Part shown: positions 24,797 to 33,838 of the stretch, in pieces | How positions within the stretch are numbered: position 1 is the first letter of the stretch | Layout: every line of letters begins with the position of its first letter | Assembly (NCBI GenBank): GCA_943328795.2 | Contig: CALQBK020000010.1 | Span: 1-53,857, forward strand | Direction of reading: 5' to 3' | Source of the DNA: Bifidobacterium breve | GTDB lineage: Bacteria > Myxococcota_A > UBA796 > SXON01 | Length of the DNA: 53,857 nt | The notes under the pieces: model-generated | Database searches by the model: none | What the model was told of the DNA's origin: nothing | The model's input: the letters and a program-made list of their open reading frames with translations, nothing else | Translations under genes and position numbers: made by a program

Positions 24797-25516
24797 TCAG
24801 AACCGCCGCAGCGCCTCTGCGACGAGCGAGCTGACATCGGGCTTCGGACCAACGCTCGGGGAGCGCGCCGCCCCCGGGGCCGGACCCAGCCCAGCTTTCG
24901 CACGGGCGGCGAGCAGCCGCTTGAGCTCGTCTGCCGGGAGTGGCCGCGCACCGCCGAGCGGCTCCGCGAGCGCCGCGATCCGGGCGACGTGCTCGACCAG
25001 CTCCATCCGGAGCCTCGCCGTCTCGGCGTCCGCCCCGACCGTGATCACGCCGTGGTTGCGCAGCAGCACAGCGTCGCACCGGCCCAGCGCGTCGGCCAGC
25101 TGCGAGCCATCGACGAGCGGGATGTCCGCCCCGAGCGACACCACGGGCTCAGCCATGAACGGGGCGTCCCAGAAGGTCCGGCCCGCGACGGCCCAGGCGG
25201 TCGCGTGCGGGGGGTGGGCGTGGCACACCCAGGCGACATCCGGTCGAGCGCGGAAGGCGGCCAGGTGCAGCGAGAACTCGCTGAACACCTTGCGTTCGCC
25301 GGCCACCACGCGAAAGCCGTCGGCGTCGGCCGCGACCTCCACGAGCATGTCGGGCTGGACGTCCCCCTTCGACACGGCCGTCGGGCTGGCGAGGAAGCGC
25401 TCCCCGAGCCGCGCAGAGACGTTGCCGTCGTGGTTCGCGACCCAACCCCGCATATGGAGGTGTACGCAGAGCGCAGCGATCTCTCGCGCGAGCACCTCCC
25501 GGGCAGTCGCGCTCAT
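24797..25516 (-). CDS. Class II aldolase (fuculose-phosphate aldolase-like) with C-terminal encapsulation peptide
   Basis: Protein of 239 residues, class II aldolase/adducin family. Zinc ligands are in the CHAHPPHA motif and the later NHG; KVFSE carries the conserved acidic residue. Family members cleave fuculose-1-phosphate or rhamnulose-1-phosphate to lactaldehyde and dihydroxyacetone phosphate, or decarboxylate related sugars. After the enzyme fold there is a Pro/Ala-rich linker and an amphipathic C-terminal helix (VSSLVAEALRRF), the usual layout of a BMC encapsulation peptide. Its ATG overlaps the stop of the BMC-P gene by four bases (ATGA). It would supply the aldehyde for the shell's dehydrogenase. 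Confidence 0.9.
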   Translation of the reverse strand: MSATAREVLAREIAALCVHLHMRGWVANHDGNVSARLGERFLASPTAVSKGDVQPDMLVEVAADADGFRVVAGERKVFSEFSLHLAAFRARPDVAWVCHAHPPHATAWAVAGRTFWDAPFMAEPVVSLGADIPLVDGSQLADALGRCDAVLLRNHGVITVGADAETARLRMELVEHVARIAALAEPLGGARPLPADELKRLLAARAKAGLGPAPGAARSPSVGPKPDVSSLVAEALRRF

Positions 25517-25791
25517 ACGGCCTTCCCCCCGAGCTCGTCGACAACCCCGAGGATCACGCTGTGGAGCGGATCTGTGTCGGACCCCAAGATCTGCCGAGCG
25601 GTGTTCCCCTCGCGGGCCGCGAGCACCAGGTCGCCGGGCCCGGCCTGGACGCTGTCCACGCCGAGGAACGCGGCGCCCTTCGCGGTCTTGCCGTCCGCCG
25701 CCACGGGCTGGAGCACGAGCACGATGCGACCCTCAAAGCAGGGGTGCTTCACGGTGGCGACAGAAGTACCGATGACGCGGGCCAAGATCAT
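25513..25791 (-). CDS. BMC-P pentameric vertex protein (EutN/CcmL family)
   Basis: Protein of 92 residues with the family's opening (ILARVIGTSVATVKHPCFEGRIVLVLQP) and the GPGDLV loop followed by a small Arg/Asn turn. BMC-P pentamers close the vertices of the icosahedral shell. The ATG overlaps the stop of the upstream BMC-P gene (ATGA) and its own stop overlaps the aldolase start, so the genes are tightly coupled. It is one of three BMC-P genes in the locus. Confidence 0.93.
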   Translation of the reverse strand: MILARVIGTSVATVKHPCFEGRIVLVLQPVAADGKTAKGAAFLGVDSVQAGPGDLVLAAREGNTARQILGSDTDPLHSVILGVVDELGGKAV

Positions 25792-26078
25792 GGGCGACCT
25801 CCAACCAGCCGCCGGTCGGAGTGGACGGCGTCCACGATCCGCACCACGGCACAATCGACCGGGCTGTAGGTGTCGGGCAGCGCCAACGCGGCTTCGCGGC
25901 CGGTCGTCCACTCCACGAGGTCGCCGGGGCCCGACTGCAGGGGGTCCGCTGCGACGATGACGTCGCCGTCCGCGTTCCCAGCTTCGTCTTCCGGCTGGAT
26001 CGCCATCAAGCGTACGCCGACCAGGCTCTCGTGCTTGACCGTTGCGACGACTGTGCCAAGGACTCGTGCGAACTGCAT
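25788..26078 (-). CDS. BMC-P pentameric vertex protein (EutN/CcmL family)
   Basis: Protein of 96 residues: QFARVLGTVVATVKHESLVGVRLMAIQP opening, SGPGDLVEWTTGREAAL loop and a VDCAVVRIVDAVH C-terminal strand. It forms pentamers at shell vertices. Its ATG shares one base with the stop of the preceding BMC-T gene (TAATG), so translation is coupled. It differs from its neighbour mainly in the loop after GDLV, so the two may form distinct pentamers. Confidence 0.93.
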   Translation of the reverse strand: MQFARVLGTVVATVKHESLVGVRLMAIQPEDEAGNADGDVIVAADPLQSGPGDLVEWTTGREAALALPDTYSPVDCAVVRIVDAVHSDRRLVGGRP

Positions 26079-26692
26079 TAGCGACCTCCAAGGGCGACCG
26101 AGAACGGGGCGGGGCGAAGGAGCCAGGCCAAGAAGTCCGGGTGCGGCCGGGCGACCAGCTCCTCGCGCACCCGGCGGTCGCGCGCGCCAAGGACACCCGC
26201 GCCGGTCGCGATGGCGGCCTCGACGGCGTCCTGCGTGCCATGAACGACGAAGAAGCCCTTCCCGCCGAGAGCCGTGGCGACGCGCAACCCGGCGAGCTGG
26301 ACGTCCGCCTCCTTCATCGCGCGGTCGCAGGCGTCGAGCACCCCCGCGATGCTGCTGCCCTCGACGATACCGATGGTGTCTACGTCCCCGACCGGGCCAA
26401 GCCCAGCGAGGCCGTCCCAGACCGAGCCGTGCACAAACGGGATCAGCAGCGCGTCGACGACGTCCTCCCCCGCGACCTGCAGGCCGACGCGGTGCGCCGC
26501 CTCGATCTCCGCGACGCCGCCGCCGGTGAGGATCAGGAACCGTCCGGGCTCGACCAAGTTGGCCTCGATCACACGCACCGGCGCTTCCTTCACGAGCGCG
26601 TCGAGGGCACGGTATCCTCGCGCCACCGAGCAGAGCTCGAGCAGGGCCAGGGCGTCGGGCCGGTTCGCCGAGGGGGACACGGGCGTAGTCAC
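26078..26692 (-). CDS. BMC-T trimeric shell protein, tandem BMC domains (single-layer type)
   Basis: Protein of 204 residues with two BMC domains in tandem: LALLELCSVARGYRALDALVKEAPVRV... at about 14-90 and DTIGIVEGSSIAGVLDACDRAMKEADV... at about 105-190. Trimers of such proteins act as pseudohexameric tiles in the shell facet. The closest known relative, from memory, is the BMC-T1 of Haliangium ochraceum. The GTG start overlaps the aldehyde dehydrogenase stop (GTGA); a longer in-frame ATG at 26722 would lie inside the dehydrogenase gene and is less likely. The product has no Cys cluster of the PduT type. Confidence 0.9.
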   Translation of the reverse strand: MTTPVSPSANRPDALALLELCSVARGYRALDALVKEAPVRVIEANLVEPGRFLILTGGGVAEIEAAHRVGLQVAGEDVVDALLIPFVHGSVWDGLAGLGPVGDVDTIGIVEGSSIAGVLDACDRAMKEADVQLAGLRVATALGGKGFFVVHGTQDAVEAAIATGAGVLGARDRRVREELVARPHPDFLAWLLRPAPFSVALGGR

Positions 26693-28095
26693 ACGATGCG
26701 GAAGTGACCCGAGAGCGTGCAACGACGCTCGCGGGTGAAGTTCCGCGCGGTGGTGAGCCCCTCGCCCGTAGGCGAGGCGATCGTGAAGCTGGTGTAGCCT
26801 TCGCCGCCGAAGCCCAGCCCGGCGTAGTTCGGCGCGTTCTTCACGAAGATGCTCGTGTTCGCGACCCGGGCGAAGCGGTGCAGGTTGTCGATGTTCTTCG
26901 AGTACATCGAGCTCGTGTGCCCAAAGCCGTGCTCGGCGCGCACGGCCATCTCGATGCCCTCGTGAACGTCACGCACGCGCACGACGCCCATCACGGGCAT
27001 CAGCAGCTCGTGCTGGACGAACGGGTGGTCGAACGGCACTTCGCAGATGATCAGGCGCGGGTCGGCCTGGAAGGGGACGTCGATCTCTTTTAGGTACTCG
27101 CGCGCGCACTTGCCGACCCACTTGGAGTTCACGTGCTCACGGTCTGCCGTGAGGATGAGCTTCTCGAGCCGGGTGACCTGGTGGTTGCGGATCAGCACAG
27201 CACCCGCCCGGACCATCGTCTCGACGAGCTTGTCGTGGATCTTGTCCACGGCAAATACCTCTTTCTCGTCGCAGCAGATGATGTTGTTGTCGAAGCTCGC
27301 ACCGGCGATGATCCCGCGGGCGGCTTGCTCCAGGTCGGCGGTCTCGTCAACCACCACCGGAGGGTTCCCAGGGCCGCCGCAGATGGCCTTCTTGCTCGCC
27401 GCGAGCGCGGCCTTGACCACCGCAGGCCCGCCCGTCACGACGTTCAACCGGATGCCGGGGTACCGCAGGAGCTCGTCCGCGGACGCGATCGTCGGCGTCT
27501 CGACGCACACCATCAGGTTCTCCGGGCCGCCCACTTCCATCGACGCCCGGTTGATGAGGTCGATAACGTAGGCCGAGACGCGCCGGGCTGACGGGTGGGT
27601 GTTGAACACCACCGTGTTGCCGCCGGACACCATCCCGATGCCGTTGCAGATGATGGTCTCGGTTGGGTTGGTGCACGGCGTGATGGCCGCGATCACCCCG
27701 TACGGAGCGCGCTCGATGAGCGCGAGGCCGTCATCCCCGGTGTACGCGATCGGCTCGAGGATCTCCGGCCCGGGAGTCTTGTGGATGACCAGCAGGTTCT
27801 TCTTGATCTTGTCGTCGACCCGGCCGAGGCCGGTCTCCTCCACCGCCAAGCGCGCGAGGTTCTTGACGTCCTCCGCGCACCGCCGGCGAACGTTCGCGAT
27901 GATCTCCCGACGCTTCTCGAGCGGGAGGCTCACCAACGTGGCCTGCGCAGACCGCGCCGCCGACACGCAATCGCTGACGGTCTTGAACACGCCGCGAGGC
28001 TTCGCCGGCATGTCAGCGCCCTTGGACTCCGGGGTGCTCACCTGGCCGAGCACCCGGCGCACGATCTCTTCGATGTCCACGCGATCGGCGCTCAT
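26689..28095 (-). CDS. CoA-acylating aldehyde dehydrogenase (PduP/EutE-like) with N-terminal encapsulation peptide
   Basis: Protein of 468 residues. Residues about 6-19 (VDIEEIVRRVLGQV) form an amphipathic helix followed by a flexible Pro/Lys linker, the typical PduP-style encapsulation peptide. The aldehyde dehydrogenase fold follows, with the Asn/Cys active site FDNNIICCDEKEV (catalytic Cys274 by alignment to PduP) and PYGVIAAITPCTNPTET in the cofactor region. It converts an aldehyde, NAD+ and CoA to acyl-CoA and NADH. It sits four bases from the BMC-P stop and overlaps the BMC-T start, so it is embedded in the shell operon. It is the signature enzyme of aldehyde-oxidising metabolosomes. 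Confidence 0.95.
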   Translation of the reverse strand: MSADRVDIEEIVRRVLGQVSTPESKGADMPAKPRGVFKTVSDCVSAARSAQATLVSLPLEKRREIIANVRRRCAEDVKNLARLAVEETGLGRVDDKIKKNLLVIHKTPGPEILEPIAYTGDDGLALIERAPYGVIAAITPCTNPTETIICNGIGMVSGGNTVVFNTHPSARRVSAYVIDLINRASMEVGGPENLMVCVETPTIASADELLRYPGIRLNVVTGGPAVVKAALAASKKAICGGPGNPPVVVDETADLEQAARGIIAGASFDNNIICCDEKEVFAVDKIHDKLVETMVRAGAVLIRNHQVTRLEKLILTADREHVNSKWVGKCAREYLKEIDVPFQADPRLIICEVPFDHPFVQHELLMPVMGVVRVRDVHEGIEMAVRAEHGFGHTSSMYSKNIDNLHRFARVANTSIFVKNAPNYAGLGFGGEGYTSFTIASPTGEGLTTARNFTRERRCTLSGHFRIV

Positions 28096-28098
28096 CGG

Positions 28099-28419
28099 CT
28101 ACTCGTCCTTCGACTTGTCGTACGCGACCGCGCCCGACACGTCGATCGTGTCGACGATCGCCATGATCACGGCGTCCACCGGGCGTCCATCCGTCTGCCG
28201 CGTCTGCCGGGCGGACGACCCGGACGCGTAGAGCACGGTCTCCCCTACCCCCGCGCCCACCGAGTCCACGGCGACCACGAAGGCGTCCTTCGACGCCGTC
28301 TTCCAGTCCTTCCCGGAGCTCGCGAGCGAGAGGTCCTGCACCATGTACAGGCGCAGCCCCTCCAGCTTCTCGTCCTTGCGCGAGGCAACGACGGTGCCGA
28401 CGACCTTTCCGAGCTTCAC
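28099..28419 (-). CDS. BMC-P pentameric vertex protein (EutN/CcmL family), longer copy
   Basis: Protein of 106 residues beginning [27 protein letters not shown], with the loop [19 protein letters not shown] shared, from memory, with the first BMC-P of Haliangium ochraceum. An insertion of about ten residues ([13 protein letters not shown]) lengthens the first loop compared with the other two copies here. It closes shell vertices. It lies 27 bases after the BMC-H stop and three before the dehydrogenase start. Confidence 0.93.
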   Translation of the reverse strand: MKLGKVVGTVVASRKDEKLEGLRLYMVQDLSLASSGKDWKTASKDAFVVAVDSVGAGVGETVLYASGSSARQTRQTDGRPVDAVIMAIVDTIDVSGAVAYDKSKDE

Positions 28420-28446
28420 GGGGCCTCCTTGGGGACTCGAACCGAG

Positions 28447-28737
28447 CTACTTCGCGACCGGCTTGCGGCCGAGCGGGAGGACCATGTCCACGTTCTCGTG
28501 CGGGCGCGGGATGATGTGGACGCTGACAAGCTCGCCAACGCGCTGCGCCTCGCGAGCGCCCGCCTCGGTAGCTGCCTTGACGGCGGCGACGTCGCCACGA
28601 ACGATGGCGGTGACGTAGCCGCCGCCCGTCTTCTCGTAGCCAACGAGCTCAACGCGCGCGGCCTTCACCATCGCGTCGCTCGCCTGGACCATCGCGACGA
28701 AACCCTTGCACTCAATCATTCCCAGTGCGTCAGACAT
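28447..28737 (-). CDS. BMC-H hexameric shell protein
   Basis: Protein of 96 residues with a single BMC domain: [31 protein letters not shown], then the [21 protein letters not shown] pore region and [11 protein letters not shown] end. Hexamers of this protein tile the flat facets of the compartment; it is the only BMC-H gene here and must be the main shell component. Sequence is close, from memory, to Haliangium ochraceum BMC-H. It is 37 bases downstream of the stacked-type BMC-T gene. Confidence 0.95.
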   Translation of the reverse strand: MSDALGMIECKGFVAMVQASDAMVKAARVELVGYEKTGGGYVTAIVRGDVAAVKAATEAGAREAQRVGELVSVHIIPRPHENVDMVLPLGRKPVAK

Positions 28738-28774
28738 AGTTCTGGACTCCTAATCGTTGAACGTTGAAACAGAC

Positions 28775-29386
28775 TTAACGACCGATCGCCTCGATGGCCG
28801 CGATCGCCGCCGCCGCCGCGCTGTCGATCTCGGCTTCAGACCCGCTCATCCACAGGCGACCAAACGCACCGTAGGGCTGCAGGTTTACCAGGCTCACATT
28901 CGCGGCCTTCTCGGCCTCGTTCGCCGCGAGCACGATCCAGGCGGCCGGCTCGGTCTCGAGGATGAACAGGCTCTGTCCCGGGATCAGCATCATGCCGGAG
29001 CGATTCCGGTTGATGAGCTGCGCCTGGTACGGCTCCACGGCGCGAATGATCTGGTTCGACGTCACCTTCGGCTTCGTCGCGTCCTTCGCGGCCACCCCGA
29101 TGAAGTTGCAGACGGCATCGCCTGCAGCGTGAACCTCGCCCTTCTCGTCGTGGTGGAGCTCGAGCAAGCCGAACGCGCGCTCCACGACCTGCACCGCGGG
29201 CACCGCGCTCGTGGCCTTCAGCGCCACGTCGGTGACCCGGTTGATGATCATGCCGGGCGCGGTCTCCACCCACAGCGAAGCCTGGCCGGCGAGGGGCAAG
29301 AACCCCTTCGCAGTGGTGCCCGTGAACGCAGCGAGCTGCGGTTGCAGGCTGTCGAGAAACACGTAGCTGCGCAGCGTGATGGACAA
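28775..29386 (-). CDS. BMC-T shell protein, circularly permuted stacked type
   Basis: Protein of 203 residues with the opening [20 protein letters not shown] and the [14 protein letters not shown]...[12 protein letters not shown] pattern of permuted, double-layer BMC-T proteins; the second half repeats it ([21 protein letters not shown]...[11 protein letters not shown]). It resembles, from memory, BMC-T2 of Haliangium ochraceum, whose trimers stack in pairs and may gate larger substrates through the shell. It is the first shell gene of the operon, 87 bases after the transporter stop. Confidence 0.92.
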   Translation of the reverse strand: MSITLRSYVFLDSLQPQLAAFTGTTAKGFLPLAGQASLWVETAPGMIINRVTDVALKATSAVPAVQVVERAFGLLELHHDEKGEVHAAGDAVCNFIGVAAKDATKPKVTSNQIIRAVEPYQAQLINRNRSGMMLIPGQSLFILETEPAAWIVLAANEAEKAANVSLVNLQPYGAFGRLWMSGSEAEIDSAAAAAIAAIEAIGR

Positions 29387-29473
29387 GGCGTGACTCCGGG
29401 GTCGCAGGGTAACGCAAATCCGTGGGCGGCGGGAGGCCTGACCCGGGATCGGGGGTTTTCGGTCTCGGGGAGG

Positions 29474-30886
29474 CTACCCGCCCGGGGCCTGCGGCGCCGG
29501 CGATTGCTTGCCCAGCGCCTGGACGACCAGCGCGAACAGCGCGACCCCGAGCACCCCGAGGATCGCCTCGGTGAACAGCATGGTCGTGGCGCCCGGCGGC
29601 AGGTGTAGGGTGGGGAGCACGCCCGCCAGCCACACGTCGAACCCGTTCGCGGCCACCACGCCGTCGGTGGCCGTTGCCGGGGTGCCGAGCCCGAGGTGAA
29701 CGTCTGCGACTCGGCCAAGCAGCAGGCCGAGCCACCAGATCGGGAAGTTGGAGAGCGACGCGAAGAAGCTGTACTTGGTCGCTGCCGAGCCGTCGCCGAT
29801 GGCGCTCAGCACGACGGCGGTGAAGCCCGCGTAGGCCACGCCCACTCCAAACTGGTAGGTCAAGCTCCAGACGAGGTAGCTCACCTGGCCGACGCCAACG
29901 GTCGGCATGCCGAACACCGCGCCCCCCGGAATGGCGATGGTCCCAGTGACGGGCGTGAGCGCCATGCCGATGGCGACGGCGGCGAGCCCAAGGCCCACGG
30001 CCGCGTAGACGGTGCGCGGATGGAAGCGCTTGCACAGCCAGCCGCAGGTGAAGCAGCCGAGCATGATGACGGGCAGCGCGGCGAGGCCCTGGGTGAACGC
30101 GACCTCGTCGGCCCCTGCCCCCCAGTACGCGGCGATGTCCTCCTGCGCGAGCACGCCCTGCGCCGCACCCGTGCCGATCGGCAGCAGGCAGAGCAGCGCC
30201 GACAGGAAGCCCGGGCGCGTCTTCAGCATGGCCCAGACCTCTACGCATACTTGCCATGTCGCCCCGGCGACGCCCGACTCGGAGCGGTGGCCACGCACGT
30301 CCGGCACGAATTGCAGCGCCGCGCAGCACGCCATGAACGCCCCGGCCATCACCGCCCCCGCCATCCACGCGGCGGGCAGGTGCGTGAGCAGCAACAGCCC
30401 GATGAAGCCGCCGAGCGCGCCCCCGCCAAGGTTCCCGACCTGGAACCACCCGCTGACGCGCCCCTGCTCCTCCGGCGTCGTCGTGATGGCCATGATCGCC
30501 TCGATCGACATGCCAACGACCGAGTTGATGAGGCTCGCCAACGCGATGATCGTGCAGACCAGCGGCAACGTGGCCTGGCTCAGCGGCACTGCAGCCATCG
30601 CAAAGACCCCGAGCGCCGAGGCCATCGTCGCGAAGACGTACCAACGCTTCGGCGAAAGGGTGACGTCCACCATCGGGGCCCAGGTCCACTTCAGCCAGCT
30701 GGTGAGCAGGTTCGCAGCGCCCAGCAACGACGTGTCCGACACCGAGAGGCCGCTCGCGCTGCCCATGAAGGTCAACGCGACCGTCACGAACCCCGAGAGC
30801 GCCCCGAACGGGATGTAGAGGATCGCGAAGACTGCCGGGTGGGGGACCCGCTCGTGGGGGAGGGCGATGTCGTGGCCAATGGACAA
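29474..30886 (-). CDS. Major facilitator superfamily transporter, AmpG-like
   Basis: Inner-membrane protein of about 470 residues with roughly twelve helices (first: FAILYIPFGALSGFVTVAL) and the cytoplasmic loop pattern PMVDVTLSPKRWY seen in AmpG/acetyl-CoA-transporter-like MFS proteins. The substrate cannot be read. The TTG at 30886 with AGGA six bases upstream is preferred; an ATG at 30970 would overlap the divergent methyltransferase start. It is directly upstream of the BMC shell genes on the same strand, so it may import the compartment's substrate or be expressed with it. Confidence 0.82.
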   Translation of the reverse strand: MSIGHDIALPHERVPHPAVFAILYIPFGALSGFVTVALTFMGSASGLSVSDTSLLGAANLLTSWLKWTWAPMVDVTLSPKRWYVFATMASALGVFAMAAVPLSQATLPLVCTIIALASLINSVVGMSIEAIMAITTTPEEQGRVSGWFQVGNLGGGALGGFIGLLLLTHLPAAWMAGAVMAGAFMACCAALQFVPDVRGHRSESGVAGATWQVCVEVWAMLKTRPGFLSALLCLLPIGTGAAQGVLAQEDIAAYWGAGADEVAFTQGLAALPVIMLGCFTCGWLCKRFHPRTVYAAVGLGLAAVAIGMALTPVTGTIAIPGGAVFGMPTVGVGQVSYLVWSLTYQFGVGVAYAGFTAVVLSAIGDGSAATKYSFFASLSNFPIWWLGLLLGRVADVHLGLGTPATATDGVVAANGFDVWLAGVLPTLHLPPGATTMLFTEAILGVLGVALFALVVQALGKQSPAPQAPGG

Positions 30887-30959
30887 GAGCGATCCTGCGA
30901 GCGTGCGGGGTAGTCTCTCCGCGTCGTCACCGCCAGCCGCACGCGGGGTGATTTGAGGG

Positions 30960-31685
30960 ATGCACGACACGATCTACGCCACGCGCCCCGAGCTCTACGA
31001 CGCGATCTACAGCTTCAAGGACTACCCCGCGGAGGTGGTGCGACTCGCCGCGCTGCTCGGGCAGCTGGGCATCCGACCCGGCTCCCGCCTGCTGGAGGCA
31101 GCGTGTGGCACCGGCGGCCACTTGGCCCACCTGCAGCACATCTACGATGTCGCCGGCTTCGACCTGAACGCCGGGATGGTCGGGATCGCCGCCACGAAGG
31201 TCCCGCAAAGCCGGGTGTTCACGGCCGACATGACGTCCTTCAAGATCCGGGAGCCCGTCGACGCCCTGCTCTGCCTGTTCTCGTCCATCGGCTACCTGCC
31301 TGACCTGGCGGCAGTCCGCGCGGCCGCCTCCGCCTTCGCCTTCGCCGCCGCGGTCCGGCCCGGAGGAGCGCTCGTCGTCGAGCCCTGGTTGGCGCCCGCC
31401 GACTGGGTGAACGACCGGCCGTTCATGACGTTGCACGACAAGCCCGACCTTCGCATCGCCCGGGTGAACACCTCTGCGCAGGACGGCGAGCACTCGGTGA
31501 TGGACATGCACTGGCTCGTCGCCCGGAAGGGTCACGCCGTGGAGCACTTTGTAGAGCACCATCGCCTCTGGCTCTGCCCCAGGGAGACCATGCGGCAAGC
31601 GTTCGAGGAGGCCGGGTTCACGACGCGGTTCGAGCCGGACGGCCTGTTGAAGGACCGGGGGCTGTTCATCGGCCACCGCCGGTAG
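30960..31685 (+). CDS. Class I SAM-dependent methyltransferase (DesVI/TylM1-like)
   Basis: Protein of 241 residues. The SAM-binding motif I is LEAACGTGGHLAHL (about 45-58), followed by AGFDLN (acidic residue binding ribose) and a FSSIGYL segment typical of the sugar N,N-dimethyltransferase group. A Glu/His-rich C-terminal half carries the substrate lid. Members act on amino-sugar nucleotides or small molecules; no sugar pathway is nearby, so the substrate is uncertain. It is divergent from the MFS transporter and ends at the bidirectional hairpin before rplQ. Confidence 0.85.
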   Translation: MHDTIYATRPELYDAIYSFKDYPAEVVRLAALLGQLGIRPGSRLLEAACGTGGHLAHLQHIYDVAGFDLNAGMVGIAATKVPQSRVFTADMTSFKIREPVDALLCLFSSIGYLPDLAAVRAAASAFAFAAAVRPGGALVVEPWLAPADWVNDRPFMTLHDKPDLRIARVNTSAQDGEHSVMDMHWLVARKGHAVEHFVEHHRLWLCPRETMRQAFEEAGFTTRFEPDGLLKDRGLFIGHRR

Positions 31686-31698
31686 CCCAAAACAGAGA

Positions 31699-31728
31699 AC
31701 CCCCGCCAAGCTCACGCTGGGCGGGGGT
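31699..31728. terminator. Bidirectional terminator hairpin between the methyltransferase and rplQ
   Basis: ACCCCCGCC (31699-31707) pairs perfectly with GGCGGGGGT (31720-31728), with further AAGC/GCT pairing in the loop. It lies between the convergent stops at 31685 and 31748 and should end both the methyltransferase transcript and the ribosomal superoperon. Confidence 0.75.
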
Positions 31729-31747
31729 CGCTGACGAACGACGGGGA

Positions 31748-32191
31748 CTAGCCGACGTTCTTGACCTTGGGCACGCACTCCTCGGTCACGAGCTCAAGCA
31801 GCACCATGTCGGCCTGGTCGCCGGGGCGCTTGTCGAGCTTGAGGATCCGGGTGTAGCCGCCCGGCCGGGTGGCGTAGCGGTCGCTGTACTCGGTGAAGAG
31901 CGTGTGGAGCACGTCCTTCGAGTGAACCCAGCGGCCCGCGAGGCGGATCGCGTGGACGCGACGCGCGAGCGCGGTCTTGAGCGCCTCGTCGGCCAAGCCG
32001 GCGAGCGACGCGTTGGGGACGCGCTTGGACAGGGTGATGACCTTGTCCGCGAGGCGACGAGCCTCCTTCGCGCGGGCCTGGGTGGTGCGGATGCGGCCGT
32101 GCTCCAGCAGCGACGTGACCATGTTCTTCAACATGGCGTTGCGGTGGCTGGAGACGAGGCTGAGCTTGTTGCCGCCGTTCTTGTGACGCAT
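31748..32191 (-). CDS. rplQ: 50S ribosomal protein L17
   Basis: Protein of 147 residues opening MRHKNGGNKLSLVSSHRNAM, the L17 signature, with an intact TEYSDRYATRPGGYTRILKL segment. A C-terminal extension of about 20 residues beyond the E. coli length is common in this lineage. It is the last gene of the superoperon, nine bases after rpoA. Confidence 0.97.
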   Translation of the reverse strand: MRHKNGGNKLSLVSSHRNAMLKNMVTSLLEHGRIRTTQARAKEARRLADKVITLSKRVPNASLAGLADEALKTALARRVHAIRLAGRWVHSKDVLHTLFTEYSDRYATRPGGYTRILKLDKRPGDQADMVLLELVTEECVPKVKNVG

Positions 32192-32200
32192 GGTAGTGTC

Positions 32201-33205
<1,005 letters not shown>

Positions 33206-33368
33206 GGAAAGTCTCCGAAACGGGCTGCGTGCGATGCGTGGCCAACGAAAGCAAGAACGCCCGGTCGAATAGACCCCTTCCGAAGCAGAGCTTTGGAGGC
33301 TGGCTAGGCCAAAGGGGCTGGGTCGGGTGACCCGCGAGAGAATCCGAGCCGAAGCGACCCGGAAAGGG

Positions 33369-33418
33369 GCGGCGGACGTGATGCCGCCGGGGCGCTGGCC
33401 GGGAAAACCCGGCCAGCG
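33369..33418 (-). terminator. Tandem hairpins after rpsK, in the usual position of rpsD
   Basis: Immediately after the rpsK stop, CGCTGGCCGGG (33418-33408 read on the minus strand) pairs perfectly with CCCGGCCAGCG (33403-33393) around a TTTT loop. A second weaker hairpin, GGCGGC against GCCGCC, spans about 33369-33391. Without a U-run these may be a partial terminator, a processing site or a regulatory element that sets rpoA-rplQ output. Confidence 0.55.
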
Positions 33419-33424
33419 GACCGA

Positions 33425-33829
33425 TCAGACGCGGCGGCGCTTGGGGGGGCGGCAGCCGTTGTGCGGGATCGGGGTGACGTCCGTGATCATCGTGACGCGG
33501 AGACCGGCGTTCTGGATCGCGCGGAGCGCGCTCTCCCGACCGGAGCCCGGGCCCTTGATGACGACGCCGGCGGTCTTCATGCCGTGCTCAACGGCCTTGC
33601 GCGCGGCGTCCTCCGCCACGAGCTGGGCTGCGAAGGGCGTGCTCTTACGCGAGCCCTTGAAGCCCTTCACGCCAGCGGAGGACCAGGAGACGGTGTTGCC
33701 CGCCGCGTCGGTCACGGTGACGATGGTGTTGTTGAACGTGCTCTGGATGTGCACTACGCCGTGGGGCACGTTCTTCTTGACGCGCTTCGGGCCCTTCTTC
33801 TTCTTGTCGGCTGCGGATGCGGTTGCCAT
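33425..33829 (-). CDS. rpsK: 30S ribosomal protein S11
   Basis: Protein of 134 residues with [22 protein letters not shown] and the C-terminal [14 protein letters not shown] motif that contacts 16S rRNA. A Lys-rich N-terminus extends slightly beyond E. coli S11. Nine bases after rpsM. Confidence 0.97.
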   Translation of the reverse strand: MATASAADKKKKGPKRVKKNVPHGVVHIQSTFNNTIVTVTDAAGNTVSWSSAGVKGFKGSRKSTPFAAQLVAEDAARKAVEHGMKTAGVVIKGPGSGRESALRAIQNAGLRVTMITDVTPIPHNGCRPPKRRRV

Positions 33830-33838
33830 GGTGTCTCC

